From assembly GCA_031262085.1 (NCBI GenBank), contig JAISIN010000101.1, positions 1 through 52,664 on the forward strand: a stretch of 52,664 nt of DNA, read 5' to 3'. Made by a program: the position numbers and the translations under genes. The notes beneath the pieces were generated by a model. It had not been told where the DNA came from, did not search any database, and saw only the letters and a list, made by a program, of their open reading frames with translations. Source of the stretch: Prevotellaceae bacterium. Its GTDB lineage: Bacteria > Bacteroidota > Bacteroidia > Bacteroidales > Bacteroidaceae. Positions 35,502 to 45,421 of the stretch are shown here, one piece after another; within the stretch, counting starts at the first letter, position 1, and every line of letters begins with the position of its first letter.

Positions 35502-35956
35502 TGATACAACGGATACAATCGGTTTACCTGTTGCTGGTAACCGGTCTGCTGATTACAGCGCTGTGCTTACCTGTCGGTAACTTTCTCAGCAGTGACTCGG
35601 TCACTGCTGCTGTGTTTAAGCCCATAGGAGTAACGATGCCCGACGGCGCCTTTCACTCTACGTGGGCATTGTTCTGCCTGCTACTGCTGAGCGTTATCAT
35701 TGCGTTTGCCACCATCTTCCTGTTTCGCAATCGCATGCTACAAATACGCATGACCATCTTCAACTCCATCTTGTTAATAGGCTACTACATTGCTTTCATC
35801 GTCTTCCTGTGGATGTTGAAAGGGAGCCTGAATACCACCTTCCGGTTGGGATGGGCGCTTTGCCTGCCGGCCATTTCACTGATACTGAATTATCTTACGT
35901 TTCGTGCCATCTACCGCGACGAAGTCATGGTACGGGCAGCCGACAGGCTGAGATAA
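35501..35956 (+). CDS. DUF4293-family membrane protein
   Basis: This 151-aa protein starts MIQRIQSVYLLLVTGLLITA and has four predicted membrane helices. It belongs to DUF4293, a Bacteroidota family of unknown function nearly always found after rpoZ. It overlaps rpoZ by one nucleotide, so it is in the bamD operon. Confidence 0.85.
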   Translation: MIQRIQSVYLLLVTGLLITALCLPVGNFLSSDSVTAAVFKPIGVTMPDGAFHSTWALFCLLLLSVIIAFATIFLFRNRMLQIRMTIFNSILLIGYYIAFIVFLWMLKGSLNTTFRLGWALCLPAISLILNYLTFRAIYRDEVMVRAADRLR

Positions 35957-35986
35957 GCCGTTTCTCAAAATACCTAAAATTAGGGA

Positions 35987-36017
35987 TTGTCGCATCGGAG
36001 CTTTTGCTGTTACTTTG
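35987..36017 (+). promoter_or_regulatory. Promoter of the TonB-dependent receptor gene
   Basis: TTG (35987-35989), a 20-nt spacer and TTACTTTG (36010-36017) agree with the Bacteroidota consensus except for one base in the -7 element. Confidence 0.6.
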
Positions 36018-36052
36018 CCCCGCAATTTTAACAGTTAAGGTATCTATCGTAA

Positions 36053-38371
36053 ATGAGAAACTTTTGGTTTATGGCAATGCTCGCAACATCGGGCATTAGC
36101 GTGTCTGCAAACAATCCTATCCGGGAAGGGAACATGATTTCCGGTCATGTCATCGAAAAGGAGAACGAAGAAAACATTCCTTATGCAACCATCTACATCA
36201 AGGAGAACGGAGAAGGAACCGTATCCAACGAACAGGGACAATTTCAGTTCACCAAACTACCTGAAGGCAGGTACACCTTGCGTGTATCTGCCGTAGGCTA
36301 CCGCGCACAAGAAAAAGAAGTGGTAGTGAGTCGCGAATTTACTGCCGTCATACACTTCAAAATGGAAGAGGAGAACTTCCTGACCGACGAGGTCGTGGTT
36401 TCTGCCAACCGCAACGAAGTGAGTCGCCGCCATGCGCCGGTGGTAGTCAACGTAATGAGCGCCAAGCTATTCGAGATGGTAAACTCTACCGATCTTGCCA
36501 AATCACTCAACTATCAGTCGGGGCTGCGCGTCGAGAACAACTGCCAGAACTGCGGATTTCCGCAAGTGCGCATCAACGGGCTGGAAGGTCCTTACTCGCA
36601 GATTCTTATCAACAGCCGACCCATCATCAGCGCATTGTCGGGAGTGTACGGATTGGAGCAAATTCCGGTCAACATGATCGAACGGGTTGAAGTGGTACGC
36701 GGAGGCGGATCGGCGCTCTTCGGAGCCAATGCGGTGGGAGGAACCATCAACATCATTACCAAAGATCCCATCAATAACTCTTTTCAGGTATCGAGCACCC
36801 TGTCGGCTACCGATAAAAATAGCTGGGAACAGTACATGGGCGGCAATGTATCGCTCGTTGCTTCCGACAACTCCTACGGCATAGCGCTCTACGAGAGCTA
36901 TCGCAACCGGAACCCTTACGACCGCGACGGCGACGGATTCTCCGAACTGGGCAGGCTCAACATGAACACCTTCGGATTTCGCTCTTACTACCGCCCTACC
37001 CCGATGAGCCGCATCAATCTGGAGTATCACACCACCCATGAGTTTCGTCGAGGCGGCAATAAGTTCGACCTGCAACCGCACGAATCAGACATTACCGAAC
37101 AGACCCGACACATTATTAATAGTGGAGGAGCCGGATACGACATCTTTTGGAAAGAGTACAAGCATAAAATCTCGCTCTTCGGATCGATACAACACACCGA
37201 CCGAAACAGCTATTACGGCGCCCAACAAAACCCGAATGCGTATGGCAAAACCAACGACCTGACATGGGTGGCAGGAGGTATGTACACCGGCAACTTCAAC
37301 AAGGTATGGTTTGCACCTGCCACCTTCACTGCCGGCATGGAGTATCAAGAAAATGCCATGCACGACGTGATGACCGGCTACGACCGCAACATGCGGCAAG
37401 ACATACAGATTGCCGGCCTCTTTGCCCAAAACGAATGGAAGATGAACCGGGTCTCGCTGTTGGCAGGATTTCGCTTCGACAAGCACAACCTGATAGAGAA
37501 TCTGATCTTTAGTCCACGCATCAACCTGCTCTACAAACCGACAGAGACGTTTCAGGCGCGTCTCACCTACTCCACCGGATTCCGTGCACCGCAAGCCTAC
37601 GACGAAGATCTGCATGTCACTGCCGTAGGGGGCGAAGGCGTACAGATTCAATTGGCAGACCATCTGAAAGAGGAGCGCTCGAATAGCTTCAGCGGCTCGG
37701 TCGACTGGACAACCCATATTGGACACTGGCAAGCCAACTTGCTGCTCGAAGGGTTTTACACCGGACTGAATCATGTGTTCGTACTCGACGACTTGGGCAT
37801 GAACGACGAGGGATTTATGATAAAAGAACGCCGCAATGGCAACGGTGCCCGCGTATATGGCGTCAACCTCGATGCCAAGATTGCGCACGGCACCGACGCA
37901 CAGTTCCAACTCGGATTCACCGCTCAACGCAGCCGCTACACGACCGATGAAGAGTGGGTACAAACCGACGAAGGCATCTCGCTCACCACCCGCCGAATGA
38001 CACGTACACCCGATTACTATGGTTATTTCACCTTTACTTCGGCGCCCTTTACCCGTTTCGACTTTTCGCTGTCGGGCATCTATACCGGAAAGATGATTGT
38101 GCCGCATACCATCACCACCCTGCAAACCGACGGGAACACCGTCAACCGGTATCGCATGGAGCACACTCCGCAGTTCGTCGACCTCAATCTGAAGCTGAAC
38201 TATACGTTTGTTTTGCACGACCACATCAAGTTACAACTCAATGCAGGTGTGCAAAACATATTTAATAGCTTTCAAAAAGATCTGGATAAAGGAGAATTTC
38301 GCGATTCGGGATACTTCTACGGTCCTACGCAACCGCGCACCTTCTTTGCGGGGATTAAGATTTCAGGATAA
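36053..38371 (+). CDS. TonB-dependent outer-membrane receptor
   Basis: The 772-aa receptor has a short signal peptide, a carboxypeptidase-regulatory-like domain (ISGHVIEKENEENIPYATIY, about 29-105), a TonB-box region (TDEVVVSANRNEVSRRHAPV) and a plug with a distinctive CxxC (NNCQNCGFPQVRINGLEG). A 22-strand barrel follows. It is shorter than SusC proteins and has no SusD partner. It therefore belongs with small-ligand receptors (iron, heme, cobalamin or ferrichrome type). The substrate cannot be read from the sequence, and the CxxC in the plug might bind a metal or form a disulfide. Confidence 0.9.
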   Translation: MRNFWFMAMLATSGISVSANNPIREGNMISGHVIEKENEENIPYATIYIKENGEGTVSNEQGQFQFTKLPEGRYTLRVSAVGYRAQEKEVVVSREFTAVIHFKMEEENFLTDEVVVSANRNEVSRRHAPVVVNVMSAKLFEMVNSTDLAKSLNYQSGLRVENNCQNCGFPQVRINGLEGPYSQILINSRPIISALSGVYGLEQIPVNMIERVEVVRGGGSALFGANAVGGTINIITKDPINNSFQVSSTLSATDKNSWEQYMGGNVSLVASDNSYGIALYESYRNRNPYDRDGDGFSELGRLNMNTFGFRSYYRPTPMSRINLEYHTTHEFRRGGNKFDLQPHESDITEQTRHIINSGGAGYDIFWKEYKHKISLFGSIQHTDRNSYYGAQQNPNAYGKTNDLTWVAGGMYTGNFNKVWFAPATFTAGMEYQENAMHDVMTGYDRNMRQDIQIAGLFAQNEWKMNRVSLLAGFRFDKHNLIENLIFSPRINLLYKPTETFQARLTYSTGFRAPQAYDEDLHVTAVGGEGVQIQLADHLKEERSNSFSGSVDWTTHIGHWQANLLLEGFYTGLNHVFVLDDLGMNDEGFMIKERRNGNGARVYGVNLDAKIAHGTDAQFQLGFTAQRSRYTTDEEWVQTDEGISLTTRRMTRTPDYYGYFTFTSAPFTRFDFSLSGIYTGKMIVPHTITTLQTDGNTVNRYRMEHTPQFVDLNLKLNYTFVLHDHIKLQLNAGVQNIFNSFQKDLDKGEFRDSGYFYGPTQPRTFFAGIKISG

Positions 38372-38403
38372 CCCCGACACAGGCGGTCGAGAGTCATACG
38401 AAT

Positions 38404-39048
38404 TTATTGGAACCATGAGCGATCCGTTGCGCTGCCCGACGGTGGTGTTACCACACTGTCGGCAGCCAGCGAATCGGGATGTTGCGCCACCTCTCCGCCA
38501 TCGCCTACAACCAGCGTAAGAGTAGCGCCCATGGGTACCTCCTCATTGTCGAGCAACAGGCGTCCCTTGTATTTCACGCCATATACCCAATCCTTCTCGC
38601 CGGCTATCAGTTCGATCTCCTCTAATCGGAAACCGGAAGCGAGTAAACGCGCCTGCGCCTGACGCACGGAGCTATTGTCGGCAAGCTTGGGAACAAGTAC
38701 GGTAGGAATGCTCAAGTTATTAATGGTCAGATAAATCACGCGCCCCTCTTTCACCCGCTCACCGGCAGCAGGTTGCGAATCGAGCACTACTCCGGCAGGC
38801 ATGGTTTTCACATAGTTCGAATCGGAGACTTCGTACACAAAGCGCTTATTGTGCAACAGTCGTCCGGCGTTTTCAAGGCTCATACCTTTCACGTCGGGCA
38901 CCACCACAGCTTCGCCATGATGCGTATAGATGTCCAATCCTTTGAGGACTCCGACAAATATCAGCGCCACCACCACCAGCATCCCCAACAAGTTGATCCA
39001 GAAAAACTTGTTTTCCCGAAAAGAGAAAAACTCTTTGACTGTTGTCAT
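38404..39048 (-). CDS. PASTA-domain membrane protein
   Basis: The 214-aa protein begins with a cytoplasmic tail (VKEFFSFRENKFFWINLL) and one membrane helix (about 18-38). Two to three PASTA domains follow (VVVPDVKGMSLENAGRLL; VPKLADNSSVRQAQARLL). There is no kinase domain. PASTA domains bind peptidoglycan or muropeptides, so a cell-wall-linked role is likely. Its ATG overlaps the argF' stop (ATGA), so the two are translationally coupled. Function is unknown beyond this. Confidence 0.88.
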   Translation of the reverse strand: MTTVKEFFSFRENKFFWINLLGMLVVVALIFVGVLKGLDIYTHHGEAVVVPDVKGMSLENAGRLLHNKRFVYEVSDSNYVKTMPAGVVLDSQPAAGERVKEGRVIYLTINNLSIPTVLVPKLADNSSVRQAQARLLASGFRLEEIELIAGEKDWVYGVKYKGRLLLDNEEVPMGATLTLVVGDGGEVAQHPDSLAADSVVTPPSGSATDRSWFQ

Positions 39049-39998
39049 AACGCTTCAAGCATTCGTTTCAATACCACAGTCGCAGATATTTCCCGGTTGG
39101 CAGCTTCGGGTATCACAATAGATTGCCGGCTCTCAATCACGTCGTCGGTCACAATCATATTTCTACGCACCGGCAGACAGTGCATGAAGTAGGCATGGTT
39201 GGTTACAGCCATTTGTCGGTCGCTCACCGTCCACGTGCGATCCTTACTCAACACCTCGCCATAGTGGTCGCCGGCATAAGCCGACCAGTTTTTGGCATAC
39301 ACAAAATCGGCGCCCTCGAATGCTTTCATCTGGTCGTACTCCACCCGCGCCTTGCCCACAAATTGCGGAGCGAGTTCGTAACCCTCGGGGTGTGTGATCA
39401 CAAAGTCGTAATCGGTAGCATTCATCCATTCGGCAAACGAGTTGGGTACGGCTTGCGGCAGCGGACGCGGATGAGGTGCCCAAGTCATTACAATCTTGGG
39501 GCGCGGCGTCTTCTTATAGGTCTCGATGGTGATCAAGTCGGCAAAGCTCTGTAACGGATGGCGGGTAGCTGCTTCCATAGAGAATACCGGTCGTCCTGAG
39601 TATTTTATGAATTGATTCAGAATAAGCTCGTTATAATCGTCGTCCTTGCTTTCGAAGCGGGCAAAAGAGCGCACCCCAATCATGTCGCAATAGCATCCCA
39701 TCACCGGGATTGCCTCCAGCAAATGTTCGGGTTTATCGCCATCCATTACTACGCCCCGTTCGGTTTCAAGTTTCCATGCTCCTTGATTGATGTCAAGAAC
39801 CATCACGTTCATCCCCAGATTCATTGCAGCTTTTTGCGTGCTCAGACGAGTGCGCAGACTGGAATTAAAGAATATCATCATCAGGGTTTTGTTTCGCCCC
39901 AGCTCCACATATTTGAAGCGGTTCTTCTGAATATCCAATGCTTCGTCGACAGCAGCTTTCAGATTACCGATGTCCTGTACGCAAGTAAAATACTTCAT
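39045..39998 (-). CDS. argF': N-succinylornithine carbamoyltransferase
   Basis: The 317-aa enzyme transfers carbamoyl phosphate to N-succinylornithine in the Bacteroides-type arginine pathway. The carbamoyl-phosphate loop reads SSLRTR (46-51) and the catalytic HCLP is at 273-276. Position 90 is Pro (GDKPEH). In B. fragilis this residue sets succinyl over acetyl specificity, so the succinyl form is preferred here. The protein is full length. It has its own -7 box inside the end of the upstream glycosyltransferase gene and couples to the PASTA gene behind. Confidence 0.93.
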   Translation of the reverse strand: MKYFTCVQDIGNLKAAVDEALDIQKNRFKYVELGRNKTLMMIFFNSSLRTRLSTQKAAMNLGMNVMVLDINQGAWKLETERGVVMDGDKPEHLLEAIPVMGCYCDMIGVRSFARFESKDDDYNELILNQFIKYSGRPVFSMEAATRHPLQSFADLITIETYKKTPRPKIVMTWAPHPRPLPQAVPNSFAEWMNATDYDFVITHPEGYELAPQFVGKARVEYDQMKAFEGADFVYAKNWSAYAGDHYGEVLSKDRTWTVSDRQMAVTNHAYFMHCLPVRRNMIVTDDVIESRQSIVIPEAANREISATVVLKRMLEAL

Positions 39999-40029
39999 TA
40001 ATTTACTGATTTTATGATTCGTTGGTAGT

Positions 40030-40962
40030 TTATAGAGTCTCCTGCTTTGCAGGTGCGCGCAAAGGTAATGATTCTTCTTTTATCAAGCAGCAAAATACGC
40101 CTAATTTATAAAAAGCAAATACAATCAACCGGGGATTGGTGCCAAGCAGATGGCGAATGATGCGTGTTTCTAATTGCCGGTACAGCCATGCCGTAGCACG
40201 TACAGCGCCGCATCGCTTCAAGAACCGATACGCAGCCAACAACCGCACATACGATTGCAACTCGGTTTCGTGACCTATCAGATTTCGCACTGCCCGTGCT
40301 GTCTTGGCAAGGAATTGCGTCGTATCTTCTATGATGAGATGCCACACGTCATTGTCGATGTGAAGTATCGAAATACCTGCATCCGCTAATTGTTTGCCGA
40401 ATGCAGTATCTTCATACCCAAGGTGAAAGGTCTCATCGAAAGGGATACGCAACATCACTTCCCGCGGAACGAAGAAGTTCATACTGATAAAGTGTTGGTA
40501 AGGGCGACGTTTACGCACGGAAGCCGGTTCTGATTCCACCTTTACACCATATTTATATCGCAGTGCGGTGTGGTGTCGCTCACGATACTCTTTCGTCATT
40601 GGAACATAACGAAAACCGCCACATACTACCCTACCCTGCTGTGCCAGACGGAGGTATTGCGACAAAAAGTCATCGGCTATCGGGCGTGTATCGGCATCCA
40701 AAAAAAGCAGGTACGGATAGTGCGCCAACTTTACCAAGCAGTTGCGTACAAAAGCCGGACCGTGATTTTCTCTCAATTCGAAGAGACGGCATTGAAATTG
40801 GTCGACACAAAACTGCCGGTTTACCTTTCGCACGGCATCGGTCGACGCATCGTCGACCAGCACGATTTCACAGGGAACGTCCAATCGTCCGGCTTGTGTG
40901 TGCAACTGATCGACCAGCGATACAACAAATCTATTATATATAGGTATCAGGATGGATAGCAT
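40030..40962 (-). CDS. Family 2 glycosyltransferase
   Basis: The 310-aa protein shows the GT-A fold: LSILIPIYNR at the start, VLVDDASTD for nucleotide binding, and LLFLDADTRP with the metal-binding DxD. A late GYEDTAFGKQLADAG fits the acceptor side. No membrane segments are obvious. It probably adds sugars to a surface polysaccharide or glycoprotein. It stands alone rather than in a glycan cluster, so the acceptor is unknown. Confidence 0.88.
   Translation of the reverse strand: MLSILIPIYNRFVVSLVDQLHTQAGRLDVPCEIVLVDDASTDAVRKVNRQFCVDQFQCRLFELRENHGPAFVRNCLVKLAHYPYLLFLDADTRPIADDFLSQYLRLAQQGRVVCGGFRYVPMTKEYRERHHTALRYKYGVKVESEPASVRKRRPYQHFISMNFFVPREVMLRIPFDETFHLGYEDTAFGKQLADAGISILHIDNDVWHLIIEDTTQFLAKTARAVRNLIGHETELQSYVRLLAAYRFLKRCGAVRATAWLYRQLETRIIRHLLGTNPRLIVFAFYKLGVFCCLIKEESLPLRAPAKQETL
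40060..40067 (-). promoter_or_regulatory. Internal -7 box for argF'
   Basis: TACCTTTG followed by CGCG on the minus strand lies inside the last codons of the glycosyltransferase gene, about 62 nt before the argF' ATG. It suggests argF' can be transcribed separately. Confidence 0.5.
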
Positions 40963-41010
40963 AATGAAAATCTCCGGGGTTAGGGGGTTACATCTTTATC
41001 GTATGGGCGA

Positions 41011-41041
41011 CAAAGGTAAGGTATGAAGAATACTATTGCAA
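41011..41041 (-). promoter_or_regulatory. Promoter of the glycosyltransferase gene
   Basis: On the minus strand TTG (plus 41039-41041), a 20-nt spacer and TACCTTTG (plus 41011-41018) give a full consensus match. Confidence 0.7.
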
Positions 41042-41094
41042 CTTTTCGTTGCTATTTTGAATGCACCATCGCAAAGATTGTTTGCTAAAAAGTG

Positions 41095-41102
41095 TATCTT
41101 TG
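41095..41102 (+). promoter_or_regulatory. -7 box of the cupin gene
   Basis: TATCTTTG followed by CTGCC lies 27 nt upstream of the chosen ATG (41129). It falls inside a longer in-frame ORF, which excludes the earlier start. Confidence 0.6.
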
Positions 41103-41128
41103 CTGCCGATAAACAATCAGTCAACGCA

Positions 41129-41473
41129 ATGTCAAAAACAAGAAGTAAAACCTTTCTCATGGAGAAAGAAATCGCCTGGCAACCCGCAGGTGAAGGGCAA
41201 GAACGCCAGATTATGGGTTACGACGGTCAGATCATGCTCGTTAAAGTGAAGTTTGAACAAGGCGCTGTGGGCGCCACGCACCATCACTATCACTCGCAAA
41301 GCTCCTATGTGGTAAGCGGCAAGTTCGAGTTTACCGTTGCCGGCGAGAAGAAAATCGTTGCTCCCGGCGACGGTATCTATTTCGAACCCGACATAGAACA
41401 TGGTTTGGTATGCTTGGAAGCCGGTATACTCATCGACTGTTTCAGCCCGATGCGCGCCGACTTTCTGAAGTAA
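41129..41473 (+). CDS. Small cupin-domain protein
   Basis: The 114-aa single-domain cupin has motif 1 with metal-binding histidines (THHHYHSQSSYVVSGKFEFT) and motif 2 (APGDGIYFEPDIEHGLVCLE). Similar proteins are often labelled as pectin-degradation (KdgF-like) or sugar-binding cupins, but no such pathway is nearby. ATG 41129 follows the -7 box; ATG 41159 (MEKEIAW) is a second choice. Function is open. Confidence 0.88.
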   Translation: MSKTRSKTFLMEKEIAWQPAGEGQERQIMGYDGQIMLVKVKFEQGAVGATHHHYHSQSSYVVSGKFEFTVAGEKKIVAPGDGIYFEPDIEHGLVCLEAGILIDCFSPMRADFLK

Positions 41474-41530
41474 ACACTCCTTCGCCCGTATTGCCGGATC
41501 GGCATAGCGGGTGTTAAGTTCGGAAAAAAT

Positions 41531-42964
41531 ATGAAGCAAATATATTTATCCTTTCTGCTACTTGCTGTGAGTGTGGTCGGTCTGTCGGCACAGACCTTAG
41601 AACAAGCCCGAAAATACTATAACAGCGGAGAGTACGCCAAGGCAAAACCTGTGTTTATGAAATATGTCAAGGCACAGCCGGCCAACGGGAACTACAACTT
41701 GTGGTATGGCGTATGCTGCCTGAAAACCAACGAAGCCGACATAGCCGTGAAGCATCTGGAAATTGCCGTCAAGAAACGGGTTACCGGCGGACAACTCTAT
41801 TTGGCGCAAGCTTACGACCAAGTCTACCGTTTCGAAGATGCCGTCAATACCTACGAAGCATATATTACCGACCTCATAAGGCTTAAACGCTCCACCACGC
41901 AGGCAGAACAGTTGCTGGAACAAACCAAAGCACACCTGCGCATGCTCAGGGGGGTGGAAAAGGTGACCATTGTCGACAGCATCGTGGTCGACAAAGAGCG
42001 TTTTCTCGATGCCTACCAAATAAGTCACGAATCGGGTTCGCTATTTCTATACAACGACTTCTTCGAAGATAAAAAAGAGGAAGATGCTACTGTGTACGAA
42101 ACCGAGCTAAAGAACAGAATTTATTACAGCGAGAGACAGCGCGACGGCAAACTGAGCATCTTTGTCCGCAACAAGATGCAAGGAGAATGGGGAAAAGGCA
42201 TTTTGTTGCCGGGAAGCATCAACGATAGCATCAATGCCAACTACCCCTACCAACAAACCGACGGTGTGACCATCTACTATGCTGCCGACGGAGCCGAATC
42301 AATGGGAGGCTACGACATCTTCGTGACCCGCTACAACATCAACAACGATACCTACCTGATGCCTGAGAATGTAGGTATGCCCTTCAACTCCCCCTACAAT
42401 GATTACATGTATGTGATTGATGAGTTCAACCATCTGGGTTGGTTTGCTTCCGACCGTTACCAGCCCGAAGGGAAGGTGTGCGTTTATGTCTTTATCCCCA
42501 ATGAATCCAAGCAAGTCTTCAATTACGAGAATATGGATCGGGCACAACTGATTCGCCTGGCGCGCATACACGCCATATCCGAGACCTGGAGCAACCAACA
42601 GGCTGTTGCCAACGCCATCCGGCGACTTCAAGACGCCCGCAACAGCGAACCCTCTGCCACGCCACGCGCCTACGACTTTGCCTTCGTGATTAACGATGCG
42701 CATACCTACCACCAGCTAAGCGACTTCCGCTCGCCACAAGCCCAAACGCAGTTTGCCAACTATCGGGAGCTGAATAAAACGCTGCATACGCAACAGGAGG
42801 AGCTTACCCGGCTGCGCCAACAGTATGCCGCAGGCAAGGCTGCCGAAAAGAAGCGCCTCGCACCCGATATTCTCCATCTCGAAAAGCAGGTAAACGAGCT
42901 AAGCCAAACAATAGAGCGTATCGCTAAAGAGGTACGCAATACCGAAATACAAACTTTTAATTAA
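41531..42964 (+). CDS. Exported TPR/PD40 protein with C-terminal coiled coil
   Basis: The 477-aa protein has a signal peptide (about 1-20) and TPR repeats (LEQARKYYNSGEYAKAKPVF, about 23-130). A PD40/WD40-like propeller segment follows (ADGAESMGGYDIFVTRYN, about 240-335), and the charged coiled coil covers about 400-470. The order TPR-PD40 recalls PorE-like proteins but there is no OmpA domain. It is the first gene of a likely operon with NfeD, FloA and the phosphorylase, with a gap of only 6 nt to NfeD. A scaffold in the envelope is a fair guess. Confidence 0.8.
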   Translation: MKQIYLSFLLLAVSVVGLSAQTLEQARKYYNSGEYAKAKPVFMKYVKAQPANGNYNLWYGVCCLKTNEADIAVKHLEIAVKKRVTGGQLYLAQAYDQVYRFEDAVNTYEAYITDLIRLKRSTTQAEQLLEQTKAHLRMLRGVEKVTIVDSIVVDKERFLDAYQISHESGSLFLYNDFFEDKKEEDATVYETELKNRIYYSERQRDGKLSIFVRNKMQGEWGKGILLPGSINDSINANYPYQQTDGVTIYYAADGAESMGGYDIFVTRYNINNDTYLMPENVGMPFNSPYNDYMYVIDEFNHLGWFASDRYQPEGKVCVYVFIPNESKQVFNYENMDRAQLIRLARIHAISETWSNQQAVANAIRRLQDARNSEPSATPRAYDFAFVINDAHTYHQLSDFRSPQAQTQFANYRELNKTLHTQQEELTRLRQQYAAGKAAEKKRLAPDILHLEKQVNELSQTIERIAKEVRNTEIQTFN

Positions 42965-42970
42965 TTCACT

Positions 42971-43435
42971 ATGGAGATACTTATCATCGCCGTTCTCATC
43001 GTAGCGGCAGTCGTTCTACTGCTGGTAGAGCTGTTCTTACTACCGGGCATCAGTGTGGCAGGATTTTTGGCAGCAGCGGCATTCGTCTTTGCCAACTATT
43101 ACGCCTTCGCCTATATAGGCACAGCGGCAGGCTTCGTCACGCTAACCATTTCGTCCGTGCTGTGCGTCGGTTCGCTCATCTGGTTCATGCGCTCCAAAAC
43201 GCTGGATAAAATTTCGCTCAAGAAGAGCATCACCTCCAAGGTCGACCGCACAGCTGCCGCACAGGTGAAGGTGGGCGATACCGGCATAGCTATCACCCGA
43301 CTGGCACTTATCGGCAATGCCGAAATCGACGGAAACATTGTCGAAGTGAAGTCGTCAGACGGTTTTCTGAACGAAAAGACACCCATTGTTGTCACCCGCA
43401 TCATGGACGGTGTCATCATGGTAGATAAAGCATAA
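42971..43435 (+). CDS. NfeD-family membrane protein
   Basis: The 154-aa protein has two or three membrane helices in the first ~75 residues and a C-terminal OB-fold NfeD domain ([20 protein letters not shown]). Short NfeD proteins work with flotillin-like SPFH proteins, and the floA gene follows 38 nt later, so the pair is typical. The protease domain of long NfeD proteins is absent. Confidence 0.88.
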   Translation: MEILIIAVLIVAAVVLLLVELFLLPGISVAGFLAAAAFVFANYYAFAYIGTAAGFVTLTISSVLCVGSLIWFMRSKTLDKISLKKSITSKVDRTAAAQVKVGDTGIAITRLALIGNAEIDGNIVEVKSSDGFLNEKTPIVVTRIMDGVIMVDKA

Positions 43436-43473
43436 CTGGTTTTTATTGTTTAATAACTAATAATCAATTGTAT

Positions 43474-44472
43474 ATGGATCCTTCTTTCTTTCTGCCTGCC
43501 GCACTTGTTGTCGGAGGTATCATTTTGTTGGTACTGTTCTTCCATTACGTACCATTCTTTTTGTGGCTATCTGCCAAAGTATCGGGAGTCAACATCTCGC
43601 TGGTGCAGCTTTTCTTAATGCGCATCCGTAACGTTCCTCCGTATATCATTGTTCCCGGACTGATTGAGGCACACAAAGCCGGCGTAACCACTGTTTCGCG
43701 CGACGGTCTGGAAGCACACTATCTGGCTAAAGGCAATGTGCTGAACGTGGTACACGCCTTGGTTTCCGCATCGAAAGCCAATATTGAGTTGCCGTTTCAG
43801 GCAGCTACTGCCATCGACCTCGCCGGACGTAACGTTCTGGAAGCCGTACAAATGTCGGTCAACCCGAAAGTGATAGACACACCGCCTGTTACTGCCATGG
43901 CAAAAGATGGCATTCAGCTCATTGCCAAAGCACGCGTGACGGTACGCGCCAACATCCGCCAGTTGGTGGGAGGAGCCGGCGAAGAGACGATTCTGGCACG
44001 TGTAGGCGAAGGCATCGTTTCGTCGATCGGTTCTGCCGAAAGCCACAAAACGGTACTCGAAAACCCCGATTCCATCTCCAAGTTGGTGCTCCGCAAAGGA
44101 TTGGATGCCGGCACAGCTTTCGAGATTCTCTCGATCGACATTGCCGACATCGACATCGGTAAGAACATCGGCGCCGTGCTGCAGATGGACCAAGCCAATG
44201 CCGACAAAAACATCGCACAAGCCAAAGCCGAAGAGCGACGCGCCATGGCTGTGGCGCTGGAGCAAGAGATGAAAGCCAAAGCACAGGAAGCCCGCGCCAA
44301 GGTTATCGAAGCCGAAGCCGAAGTGCCCAAAGCGATGGCCGAAGCCTTCAGAAGCGGAAACTTGGGCATCATGGACTACTATCGCATGAAGAACATCGAG
44401 GCTGATACCTCTATGCGTGAAACCATAGCAAAGCCACTGACTTCACCTTCCGAGCAATCCTTAACGAAATAA
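43474..44472 (+). CDS. floA: Flotillin-like protein FloA
   Basis: The 332-aa protein has an N-terminal membrane hairpin (about 5-45), an SPFH domain ([15 protein letters not shown] text, then [20 protein letters not shown]) and a C-terminal Ala/Glu-rich coiled coil ([20 protein letters not shown]). It matches the FloA/YqfA group that organises membrane microdomains. ATG 43474 is preferred to a TTG two codons earlier. Confidence 0.93.
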   Translation: MDPSFFLPAALVVGGIILLVLFFHYVPFFLWLSAKVSGVNISLVQLFLMRIRNVPPYIIVPGLIEAHKAGVTTVSRDGLEAHYLAKGNVLNVVHALVSASKANIELPFQAATAIDLAGRNVLEAVQMSVNPKVIDTPPVTAMAKDGIQLIAKARVTVRANIRQLVGGAGEETILARVGEGIVSSIGSAESHKTVLENPDSISKLVLRKGLDAGTAFEILSIDIADIDIGKNIGAVLQMDQANADKNIAQAKAEERRAMAVALEQEMKAKAQEARAKVIEAEAEVPKAMAEAFRSGNLGIMDYYRMKNIEADTSMRETIAKPLTSPSEQSLTK

Positions 44473-44486
44473 TTGATTCCTGATAT

Positions 44487-45362
44487 ATGAAGTATTTTGC
44501 CCCCTCCGAGCTGCTCATCAATGAAGACGGCTCGGTGTTTCACTTGCATGTGAAACCCGAATGGCTGGCAGATAAAGTCATCCTCGTGGGCGACCCCGGA
44601 CGCGTGCCGCTGGTAGGCGCACACTTCGACAGTCGGGAATGTGACGTTGAAAGTCGGGAATTTCGCACCATCACCGGCAGCTACCAAGGCAAACGAATCA
44701 CCGTAGTCTCTACCGGCATCGGTTGCGACAATATCGACATCGTGGTCAACGAGTTGGATGCGCTGGCAAACATCGACTTTGTCACCCGACGGGAGAAGCC
44801 CGCCTTTCGCCAATTAGAAATGGTACGCATCGGCACCTGCGGCGGTCTGCAACCCAACACGCCCGTAGGTACCTTTGTCTGCTCGCAGAAGTCTATCGGG
44901 TTCGACGGTCTGCTCAACTTCTATGCCGGACGCAATGCCGTGTGCGACCTGCCTTTCGAGCGTGCCTTCATCCATCACATGGGATGGACCGGCAATATGT
45001 GCGCCCCCGCTCCTTATGTGATCGATGCCGACAGCGAACTGATAGAGCGAATCGCTGCCGACGATATGGTACGCGGTGTAACCATTGCTGCCGGAGGATT
45101 CTTCGGTCCGCAGGGACGCGAGTTGCGCATCCCGCTTGCCGATCCTCATCAAAACGAAAAGATAGAAAGCTTTGAATATCGGGGGTATCGCATCACCAAC
45201 TTCGAGATGGAGAGTTCTGCCCTCGCCGGTTTAAGCCGCCTGATGGGACACAAAGCCACGACCGTGTGCATGGTGATAGCCAACCGCCTGATTAAAGAGG
45301 CAAACACCGCTTACAAAAATACCATCGACACCCTGATAGAGACAGTACTGGAACGGTTGTAA
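44487..45362 (+). CDS. Nucleoside phosphorylase (uridine phosphorylase-like)
   Basis: The 291-aa enzyme belongs to the PNP/UDP phosphorylase superfamily: VILVGDPGRVPLVGAHFD binds phosphate, VRIGTCGGLQPNTPVGTFV forms the central loop, and ITNFEMESSALAGL binds ribose. It cleaves a nucleoside with phosphate to base and ribose-1-phosphate, most likely uridine. It is the last gene of the TPR-NfeD-FloA set, 14 nt after floA. Confidence 0.9.
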   Translation: MKYFAPSELLINEDGSVFHLHVKPEWLADKVILVGDPGRVPLVGAHFDSRECDVESREFRTITGSYQGKRITVVSTGIGCDNIDIVVNELDALANIDFVTRREKPAFRQLEMVRIGTCGGLQPNTPVGTFVCSQKSIGFDGLLNFYAGRNAVCDLPFERAFIHHMGWTGNMCAPAPYVIDADSELIERIAADDMVRGVTIAAGGFFGPQGRELRIPLADPHQNEKIESFEYRGYRITNFEMESSALAGLSRLMGHKATTVCMVIANRLIKEANTAYKNTIDTLIETVLERL

Positions 45363-45390
45363 CGGCAATGGCAACCGGCAAGCAGGAATC

Positions 45391-45421
45391 AGGCACAGAT
45401 TACGCGTAGTAGTTTGTGCCT
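45391..45421. terminator. Weak hairpin between convergent genes
   Basis: AGGCACA (45391-45397) and TGTGCCT (45415-45421) form a 7-bp stem between the phosphorylase and the MacB-like permease, overlapping the permease stop codon. No U-run is present. Confidence 0.4.
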